This document shows, piece by piece, positions 58,034-64,000 of a stretch of 64,000 bases of DNA (position 1 is its first letter; each line of letters starts with the position of its first letter). The DNA is from Verrucomicrobiales bacterium (GTDB lineage: Bacteria; Verrucomicrobiota; Verrucomicrobiia; Verrucomicrobiales; DEV007): contig DUBC01000013.1 in NCBI GenBank assembly GCA_012960505.1, forward strand, positions 72,821-136,820. The letters are read 5' to 3'. The position numbers and the translations under genes are program-made. Under the pieces are notes generated by a model. The model searched no databases, was not told the origin of the DNA, and worked only from the letters and a program-made list of their open reading frames with translations.

Positions 58034-58141
58034 GGGTACCGAATTGGTTCCTTTGGCTTAATGTGATGTTACATTGGTTTTTAATCAAGCAGGTTTCCTG
58101 CCAATCTAGTAAGGAAACTTTAATTAATTTTATCTTAGCTG

Positions 58142-59386
58142 CTAAGGAAGCTTGCGTAACTCTATGATTCTCTCACTGACCGGTGGATGTGAGTAATGCA
58201 TGAATACATAGAATGGGTGAGGCGTTAGGTTTGAGAGATTATCTGCGGAAAGTTTTTTGAGCGCGGTAATTAAAGAATCTGCATTTCCTGTAACATTAGC
58301 GGCGTAAGCATCTGCTTCGAATTCATTCTTTCTACTTAGTATATTCATGAGGACTGAAAGGATTTTGCTTATTGGTTTAAATAGAAGAGTGAAAAACAAC
58401 AACGAACAATAGACACTTGGTTCATTTACTCCAAAGGCAGATGACAAAGGTTCACTTCTGATGAAAAATCCCAAAACGAAAAACAGAACACCTGTCTGAG
58501 CAATTCCAAGAAACAATGTTTGCATGATGTGTTTCTTTTTAAAGTGCCCAATCTCATGAGCCAATACCGCGACTAATTCTGAAGTGCTGTGATTAGCTAT
58601 CAAGGTGTCGTACAATGCTATCTTTTTGTTTTTGCCAAAACCCGTGAAGAATGCATTTGATTTACTTGATCTCTTTGAACCGTCCATCACTGATAATTCA
58701 GTGAGGGGAAATTTACAGGTTTCCGCCATGTCATTGATTGCGGATTTGAGTTCTCCTTCTTCTAACGGTTCAAATTTATTAAATAGGGGTAGGATAACTG
58801 CCGGTGCCAAATAAGCCATTAGTAAGGAGAATCCTGAAAGGAAGATCCAGCCCCAGAGCCAGGCATTGTCAAAACTTTCAAATAACCATATAATCAGGCC
58901 GAGGACAGGGAGCCCAATCAAGGCTCCAAGAAATAGCCCCTTAATTTTGTCACCGATGAATGTTGAACGTGTGGTTTTATTAAAACCAAACTTTGCTTCG
59001 ATTTTAAATGTATCATAAATTTCAAAGGGTAAATTCATTAGGCCCGCTGCGATGAATAATATGCTGAAAAACAATAAGCCTGAAGGGACCGGATCGTGAC
59101 CAAATTCAATGATTTTATGGCTCAGCCATCCGAACCCGCCAAAGATCCAAAAGAACAGAAATAGTATGAGGTCGAAGCTGGACTGGATTGTTCCAAATTT
59201 GGTTGTTATCCGAGTATACTCTAGGGATTTTGAGTATTTTTCCTGATTAAAGACGTCCTTAAATTCTTGAGGGAGTTCGAGCCTTAAGCCTTTGATATTG
59301 AGCCATTCAGAGAACAAATCAAGGGCAAAAATTCCTACTATGGCAATGAGAATTATCCAGAAAAAGATATTAGGTTCTATGTTCAT
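58142..59386 (-). CDS. M48 (Ste24-type) membrane zinc protease
   Basis: A 414-residue, multi-helix protease of the M48/CAAX prenyl protease 1 type. The zinc motif HEIGH is at 277-281 ('VAVLAHEIGHFKKKH'), with the third ligand in 'EFEADAYAAN'. The N-terminal half has several membrane helices (for example FFWIILIAIVGIFAL, LILFLFFWIFGGF). Bacterial members degrade misfolded membrane proteins or act in envelope quality control. A short GCAGG-CCTGC dyad lies in the 108-bp gap before rpoN, without a T-run. Confidence 0.93.
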   Translation of the reverse strand: MNIEPNIFFWIILIAIVGIFALDLFSEWLNIKGLRLELPQEFKDVFNQEKYSKSLEYTRITTKFGTIQSSFDLILFLFFWIFGGFGWLSHKIIEFGHDPVPSGLLFFSILFIAAGLMNLPFEIYDTFKIEAKFGFNKTTRSTFIGDKIKGLFLGALIGLPVLGLIIWLFESFDNAWLWGWIFLSGFSLLMAYLAPAVILPLFNKFEPLEEGELKSAINDMAETCKFPLTELSVMDGSKRSSKSNAFFTGFGKNKKIALYDTLIANHSTSELVAVLAHEIGHFKKKHIMQTLFLGIAQTGVLFFVLGFFIRSEPLSSAFGVNEPSVYCSLLFFTLLFKPISKILSVLMNILSRKNEFEADAYAANVTGNADSLITALKKLSADNLSNLTPHPFYVFMHYSHPPVSERIIELRKLP

Positions 59387-59411
59387 ACTAAATGAAAAGG
59401 GAAAGGTTTTT

Positions 59412-60488
59412 TTATACTAGCGCAATGGGTTCGGTGAGGTCGGCTTTATTTTCATGATAATTTAGATGCTCCATCGAGAGGGCCTCAATTTCAGTCATTG
59501 AAACAACAGTGCTGAGCTTTGATCTTAACCGTTTACTGCCCGGGATACCCTTCGAGTAAGCCATTAGTCTTGATCGCATGGCCATTAATGTTTGCCGTTC
59601 GTTTCCGTAACGTCCCCAATCAATGGCTTGACGGCAGTGCCTCTTAATTAATTTCCATCTCTCTTCAAGTGGTGCTGGAGGCAGCTGTTGTCCGGTCCTA
59701 AGATAGTGTTTGGCGTCGCGGAAAATCCATGGGTTTTGCATTGCTGCTCTTCCAATCATGACGCCTGATACAGCAGTTGTTTTTTTTCGATGTTCCACGT
59801 CCTTGCCTGTTGAGATGTCACCGTTTCCGATCACGGGAATTGTCACGGCTTCGGCGCATTCGCCAATCACGTTCCAGTCAGCCTGGCCTCCGTAACTTTG
59901 TGAGCGTGTTCTTCCGTGTATTGAAATGGCCTGCATTCCTGAATCTTCCAAGATTTTTGATACTTGAACGGCGTTGATGGATTCTTGGTCCCAACCAATG
60001 CGTATTTTTCCAGTGACTGGGACCTGGGATCCGATACCCTTGACAATGGAAGAGGCTACTTTTTCCAAGACAGGGCAATCTCTCAATAAGGATGACCCTC
60101 CATTTTTGGATACGACTTTATTAACTGGGCACCCGAAGTTGATGTCAATGAAATCAGGTTTTTTCCAGTCTAGAATTTTTTTGGCTGCTTCTGCCATTTT
60201 TTCGCCATCAGCACCGAAGAGCTGAACTCCTACAGGTCGTTGTTCATCATCAAATTCAGTGTATTTTCTTGTCCTGTCATCGCGTCTAATGATGCCTTCA
60301 GAAGATACGAACTCGGTTACCATTACGTCTGCCCCTAGTTCTTTACAGATGGAACGAAAGATTCGGTCAGTGACACCAGCCATTGGGGCTAGATACAAAG
60401 GGAATTTGTCGTTATTGAACCAGGGAAGCATCAGATGTCTTAAGGGAGGCAGCTTACCCTTTTGAGCGATTTCAGGCAAGTGATGCAT
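59412..60488 (-). CDS. dusB: tRNA-dihydrouridine synthase
   Basis: A flavoenzyme that reduces uridines in the D-loop of tRNA. It is 358 residues as read. 'LYLAPMAGVTDRIFRSICKELGAD' starts the TIM barrel, the catalytic Cys120 is in 'DINFGCPVNKV', and 'GRAAMQNPWIF' closes the flavin site. The true start may be one of the later ATGs (codon 20, MLPWFNN), as the first 19 residues have no counterpart in typical DusB. It is divergent from the DksA-like gene. The DusB class, as against DusA or DusC, is likely from length and motif wording. Confidence 0.92.
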   Translation of the reverse strand: MHHLPEIAQKGKLPPLRHLMLPWFNNDKFPLYLAPMAGVTDRIFRSICKELGADVMVTEFVSSEGIIRRDDRTRKYTEFDDEQRPVGVQLFGADGEKMAEAAKKILDWKKPDFIDINFGCPVNKVVSKNGGSSLLRDCPVLEKVASSIVKGIGSQVPVTGKIRIGWDQESINAVQVSKILEDSGMQAISIHGRTRSQSYGGQADWNVIGECAEAVTIPVIGNGDISTGKDVEHRKKTTAVSGVMIGRAAMQNPWIFRDAKHYLRTGQQLPPAPLEERWKLIKRHCRQAIDWGRYGNERQTLMAMRSRLMAYSKGIPGSKRLRSKLSTVVSMTEIEALSMEHLNYHENKADLTEPIALV

Positions 60489-60575
60489 TTCAAGTCTTCG
60501 AAGATTGTATTTTTCTATAAGAATTGAGTGTTGACCTTGATGCTTTGCTCTGTAGCGATTTATATAGTTATTGGA

Positions 60576-60908
60576 ATGGATTCACAAAAAAAAACATTGC
60601 TTCGTGAGCGTATCCTTGAACGATCCGTTGAGATTGGGATGAGAATTGCTGATCTCGGAGAATCAACCAAGCCAATACCTCCTGACAAGGGACTTGGAAG
60701 GTTGACCCGGCTCGAGGCGATGCAAGACAAGAGTGTAAATGAGGCCGCGCTCGAACGTTTAAAGGATGAGGAGGTCAGACTTCAAAATGCTCTTACGAAT
60801 ATATCGATGCCTAATTTTGGCATTTGCCAAGGGTGCGGTAATGAGATTAATTTTGACCGGTTAGAGGCTCTGCCGGGAAGTACACATTGTACGGCATGTG
60901 CGGGTTGA
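60576..60908 (+). CDS. DksA/TraR-type zinc-finger protein
   Basis: A 110-residue protein beginning at the ATG at 60576 ('MDSQKKTLLRERILE'), chosen over an upstream ATG at 60528 whose added residues are hydrophobic and untypical. A helical N-terminal part is followed by a four-Cys zinc finger 'CQGCGNEINFDRLEALPGSTHC' ending 'TAC'. DksA proteins bind the RNA polymerase secondary channel in the stringent response. The N-terminus differs from classical DksA, so it may be another member of the family. trhO starts 17 bases after its stop. Confidence 0.8.
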   Translation: MDSQKKTLLRERILERSVEIGMRIADLGESTKPIPPDKGLGRLTRLEAMQDKSVNEAALERLKDEEVRLQNALTNISMPNFGICQGCGNEINFDRLEALPGSTHCTACAG

Positions 60909-60925
60909 AACAATTTAGCGTCAAT

Positions 60926-61819
60926 ATGTCTGATCCTTATCAAGTTCTTTTGTATTACCTTTACACTCCGATCGAGAATCCAGATAAGTTTGCTAAATGG
61001 CAGACCGACTTTTGCAATGAGCATGATTTGAAGGGAAGGATCATTATTGCGGAAGAGGGCATTAATGGGACTGTTTCAGGAACAAAAGATTCAACTGAGG
61101 CTTATATTGAAGAAACTCTAGGGCTTTTAGAAACTTCGAAAATGGAATTTAAGATTGATTCTAACAACGGGCATGCTTTCAAAAAGCTTTCTGTAAAGGT
61201 TCGGCCTGAGATCGTTTCTTTGCACCTGTCCAAAGAACAAGGCATTAAGCCTGAAGAAATTACTGGAGAACGGCTTTCACCTGAACAATTCCTTGCAGAA
61301 ATGGAAAATGAGGACGTTCTGTTGCTTGATGGTAGAAACAAGTACGAGTCTGATCTTGGGCGATTCAAGGGAGCCATTTGCCCGCCAGTTGACAATTTTA
61401 GAGATTTTCCTGAATGGATTAGAGAAAACTTCTCTGACGCAAAGGACAAAAGAATTCTTTCGTACTGTACTGGTGGGATCCGCTGTGAGAAGTTGTCGGG
61501 ATTTTTAATTAAAGAAGGATTCAACTCGGTGGCTCAATTAGATGGAGGGATCATCAATTATGGGAAAGATTCCTTGGCAAAGGGTAAAAATTTCGATGGT
61601 CAGTGTTATGTTTTTGACCAGAGGATCGGAGTTGAGGTTAATTCTACAAATCCAAAAGTGATTACAGCTTGCCGCCGTTGTGAAATTTCCACTCAAAGGT
61701 ATAAGAATTGCGCATATAAACCGTGTAATTTGCAGATTTTTATTTGCGAGAAATGTGAATCAGAAAAAGGCAGATTCTGCGATGAAAATTGTCAATCATC
61801 AGCCTGTTCAGCAAAGTAG
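60926..61819 (+). CDS. trhO: tRNA uridine(34) hydroxylase (rhodanese family)
   Basis: A 297-residue TrhO/YceA-type enzyme that hydroxylates U34 of tRNA with molecular oxygen. The start is the ATG at 60926 ('MSDPYQVLLYYLYTPIENPD'), matching the family; an upstream in-frame ATG at 60887 overlaps the DksA-like gene. The N-terminal ferredoxin-like domain (1-95) is followed by a rhodanese domain with catalytic Cys181 in 'YCTGGIRCEK' and a Cys-rich tail ('CRRCEISTQRYKNCAYKPC', 'CEKCESEKGRFCDENC') that may bind zinc. A full-length member of the family. Confidence 0.94.
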   Translation: MSDPYQVLLYYLYTPIENPDKFAKWQTDFCNEHDLKGRIIIAEEGINGTVSGTKDSTEAYIEETLGLLETSKMEFKIDSNNGHAFKKLSVKVRPEIVSLHLSKEQGIKPEEITGERLSPEQFLAEMENEDVLLLDGRNKYESDLGRFKGAICPPVDNFRDFPEWIRENFSDAKDKRILSYCTGGIRCEKLSGFLIKEGFNSVAQLDGGIINYGKDSLAKGKNFDGQCYVFDQRIGVEVNSTNPKVITACRRCEISTQRYKNCAYKPCNLQIFICEKCESEKGRFCDENCQSSACSAK

Positions 61820-61954
61820 GAGCGGTCGATCTAATGGAGGCCATCAAACTCTTTATTTTGGCCCAAAAAAACTAGATAAATTCTATTTACAGCAACCAAA
61901 TGCGCCCACCATTTAGAGCGCAGTTGGATTAGGATAAAAATACTGTAAATTTCG

Positions 61955-61974
61955 CTTGTGAAATTTTTCACAAG
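61955..61974 (+). promoter_or_regulatory. Perfect CRP/FNR-family palindrome upstream of actA
   Basis: CTTGTGAAATTTTTCACAAG is a perfect 20-bp inverted repeat containing TGTGA-N6-TCACA, the CRP consensus core. It ends 29 bases before the actA start codon. A -10-like TATTAT lies just downstream (61976-61981). If that is the promoter, the site would cover it and act as an operator; otherwise as an activator site. No regulator gene is in the window. Confidence 0.6.
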
Positions 61975-62003
61975 ATATTATAGAGTACTTAATTAACCCC
62001 TAA

Positions 62004-62765
62004 ATGGCCAATCCCTTTCCGCGTTGGATTAATACATTACCCCTGCAGATTGTCGGTGTCCTTATTATATTAGGCATCGGAGTCAGTGCAGCTGTCACGT
62101 ATTATTTTACTCCAAAGTACGCAAGGGTAGGATATCAACCCGATCAACCTGTTCCGTATGATCATAAGCTGCATGTGGGGCAGTTGGGGATGGATTGCCG
62201 ATACTGTCATTCATTTGTTGAGAATTCCGGTCACGCCAATGTGCCTTCAGCGTCGACTTGTTGGAACTGTCATCGGCACGTTAAAACTAACAGTCCAAAG
62301 ATAGAACCGATCCGTAAGGCAGTTGATAAAAATTTCGAATCATATGACGGGAAGCCAGTCGAATGGATCAGGGTCCACCGTGCCCCCGACTACGTTTATT
62401 TTGATCATTCAGCTCACGTGAATCGGGGAGTCAGCTGTGTTAGTTGTCATGGTGATGTTGGAGAGATGCGTGTGGTTCATCATGATAAACCTCATAGTAT
62501 GAGTTGGTGCCTTGATTGTCATAAGGATCCGGCAAAACATTTAAGGCCCTTGGATCAAGTGTTTAATTTAAAGTGGGAGCCTGAAAATCTGGCCCGGGAG
62601 GATTTTAGAGCATATATAGAACAGAGGTTGGGAGCAGATGAAGCTGAGAAATTAGTTCCTGATATCGACAAACCTTTAACGCAACAAATCATAGGATCTG
62701 CATTGAAGGATCTTTGGCATATCCGCCCCCCATCAGGCAATAACTGCAGTGGTTGTCATCGATGA
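62004..62765 (+). CDS. actA: Alternative complex III subunit ActA, pentahaem cytochrome c
   Basis: A 253-residue membrane-anchored cytochrome c. An N-terminal helix (LQIVGVLIILGIGVSAAVTYYF) is followed by five CxxCH sites: CRYCH 65-69, CWNCH 86-90, CVSCH 145-149, CLDCH 169-173 and CSGCH 248-252. Alternative complex III oxidises quinol and reduces a c-type cytochrome without being related to bc1. It is the first gene of the operon; actB follows after 46 bp. The gap upstream (61820-62003) carries the CRP-type palindrome. Confidence 0.94.
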   Translation: MANPFPRWINTLPLQIVGVLIILGIGVSAAVTYYFTPKYARVGYQPDQPVPYDHKLHVGQLGMDCRYCHSFVENSGHANVPSASTCWNCHRHVKTNSPKIEPIRKAVDKNFESYDGKPVEWIRVHRAPDYVYFDHSAHVNRGVSCVSCHGDVGEMRVVHHDKPHSMSWCLDCHKDPAKHLRPLDQVFNLKWEPENLAREDFRAYIEQRLGADEAEKLVPDIDKPLTQQIIGSALKDLWHIRPPSGNNCSGCHR

Positions 62766-62811
62766 GAGCGTATGAATGGAAACAATTTACGATTATAACT
62801 AAGAAAAATAA

Positions 62812-64000
62812 GTGAAACACGTCTGGAAACACCCTGAAGATTCATTAGCTGGGAAGCGGATGTTCCGTAGTCTCAGTGAATTGGAACAGAGTCCGGCATT
62901 CGTGAACCGACTCGAGAGGGAATTTCCGCAAGGCGCTGCTGAGCTGAGCAGAGAGGGTGATGAGGATTCTCTTTCACGGAGAAGTTTCATGCGTTTCATG
63001 GGAGCTTCAACGGCTTTAGCGGGCATTGGATTAGCCAGTTGCCGTAGACCGGTAGGGAAGATTCTTCCTTATGCGGATAGCGTTGAGTGGATGGTCCCAG
63101 GTAAGGCAGTTTATTATGCGACAGCGATGCCCAGGCTGGGCGGAGCTACCCCAATCATAGCTAAAGTGCACGAAGGCCGCCCTATTCACCTGCAAGGGAA
63201 TGCTCTTCATCCAGGAAGCTTGGGCTCCACTGATCAATTTGCAATTGCTTCGATATTGGATTTTTATGATCCTGAACGTTCACGTTCTTACCGCAAGGGC
63301 AGGGGAGATTCTAAGACGATTGAAGCTGATGAGTTTTGGTCATTTGTTTCCGAGAAGAAGAAGGAATGGGCTGGCTCAAAAGGTAATGGATTGGCTTTCC
63401 TTCACGGCGCGAGCACATCGCCTACAAGAGCACGGGTTGCTGATTTAATTTACCAACAATTGCCTGAAGTAAGCTTTTACGAATATGAAGCAGTCGATAA
63501 TAAGAGCCTGAAGAACGCAACTATCTCTTTATTTGGTAAAGAGAATCATGTCAGGTACCAAATTGATAAAGCTCACCGAATTCTTTCAATAGGTTCGGAT
63601 TTTATGGGAGTGGATCGTGTTTCGGACAGTGCCGCTTCTGATTTTTCTATGGGCCGTAAGGTTGATCATATTGAAGGCGAAGAAAAGCCGGGTCCAATGA
63701 ACAGGCTCTATGTGGCAGAGCATCAATATACTGTCACTGGAGGAATGGCCGATCACAGACTACCAGTCAAAGTAAGTGAACAAAGTGCCCTAGTTAATGA
63801 AGTTGCTAAGCAAGTCGCCGAATTGACTGGTGACGCAAGACTAAAGTCTTTGACGAGAGAGAGGCAAGTATCAGATGCTATTAAGACTTGGACAGAAGGG
63901 GTCGTTAAGGATCTCTATGAAAATAAGGGCAAGAGTTTAGTGTTAGCAGGTAATAGGCAAGATGAGGAAGTTCATGCCCTATGTCTTGCAATAAATAATG
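62812..64000 (+). CDS. actB: Alternative complex III subunit ActB, N-terminal part (cut by window edge)
   Basis: The N-terminal 396 residues of the large iron-sulfur/molybdopterin-like subunit of alternative complex III. Start is the GTG at 62812 ('MKHVWKHPEDSLAGKRMFRSLSELEQSP'), the usual opening of ActB; no in-frame ATG gives that reading. A twin-arginine-type signal 'RRSFMRFMGASTALAGIGLASC' occupies ~56-77. The body resembles the molybdopterin oxidoreductase fold ('HPGSLGSTDQFAIASILDFYDPERS'), which in ActB lacks the cofactor. The 3' end lies beyond the window. Confidence 0.93.
   Translation, partial: MKHVWKHPEDSLAGKRMFRSLSELEQSPAFVNRLEREFPQGAAELSREGDEDSLSRRSFMRFMGASTALAGIGLASCRRPVGKILPYADSVEWMVPGKAVYYATAMPRLGGATPIIAKVHEGRPIHLQGNALHPGSLGSTDQFAIASILDFYDPERSRSYRKGRGDSKTIEADEFWSFVSEKKKEWAGSKGNGLAFLHGASTSPTRARVADLIYQQLPEVSFYEYEAVDNKSLKNATISLFGKENHVRYQIDKAHRILSIGSDFMGVDRVSDSAASDFSMGRKVDHIEGEEKPGPMNRLYVAEHQYTVTGGMADHRLPVKVSEQSALVNEVAKQVAELTGDARLKSLTRERQVSDAIKTWTEGVVKDLYENKGKSLVLAGNRQDEEVHALCLAINN

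Noticed and set aside
58085..58105. GCAGG-TTT-CCTGC dyad as terminator of the M48 protease gene
   Set aside because: Only five base pairs and no T-run on the relevant strand.

Overview
The window looks like a chromosome segment from a free-living, probably marine, member of the Verrucomicrobiota or a close relative in the Planctomycetes-Verrucomicrobia group. The basis is the combination of protein families: DUF1501 and PSD1/DUF1549/DUF1553 proteins with planctomycete-type cytochrome c domains, very large secreted lamin-tail/CotH proteins, a secreted sulfatase, a MoxR/DUF58/von Willebrand A operon, a Kdo transferase (so an LPS outer membrane), and the start of an alternative complex III operon. 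The DNA is moderately AT-rich, genes are dense, and Shine-Dalgarno sequences are mostly weak. No taxon was confirmed by comparison.

Layout. 1-2025: purA (cut by the window edge) and carA, minus strand. 2120-16555: a tight minus-strand operon running moxR > DUF58 > two VWA membrane proteins > a DUF4175-like membrane protein > a 1226-residue coiled-coil protein with Gly-Glu-Gly-Gln arrays > a secreted alpha/alpha-toroid protein > a secreted concanavalin-like protein. 16652-16870: a 22-bp tandem duplication and an isolated 3' end of a tmRNA gene. 16880-29463: a sulfatase and two giant secreted lamin-tail/CotH proteins, the two giants divergent. 29480-34308: lipB, ruvC, a DEAD-box helicase gene and ilvB-ilvN, with a possible leader peptide upstream of ilvB. 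34721-36730: a secreted, C-terminally anchored protein whose gene is broken by a -1 frameshift, divergent from a rhomboid protease gene. 36741-38767: rsmD, waaA and tRNA-Glu. 38811-41368: a probable accessory patch (DUF1801, a LamG protein, a remnant signal-peptide ORF). 41352-48086: DUF1501/PSD1/cytochrome genes around pdxA. 48201-49905: a ROK kinase and a SIS protein. 49931-58033: an AddAB-like pair, mrp and rpoN. 58142-61819: an M48 protease, dusB, a DksA-like zinc protein and trhO. 62004-64000: actA and the start of actB, preceded by a perfect CRP-type palindrome.

How the parts fit. Housekeeping genes (nucleotide, branched-chain amino acid, lipoate, PLP, tRNA/rRNA modification, recombination, sigma-54) alternate with blocks devoted to the cell envelope and secreted enzymes. 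The MoxR operon probably builds or remodels a cytoplasmic-membrane complex with a periplasmic arm. The DUF1501/PSD1 and CotH/sulfatase blocks fit use of complex, sulfated marine polysaccharides, but no substrate can be named from sequence. The points most worth checking are the MoxR operon, the tmRNA 3' fragment, the slippery-site frameshift next to a rhomboid protease, and the CRP-type site in front of alternative complex III.
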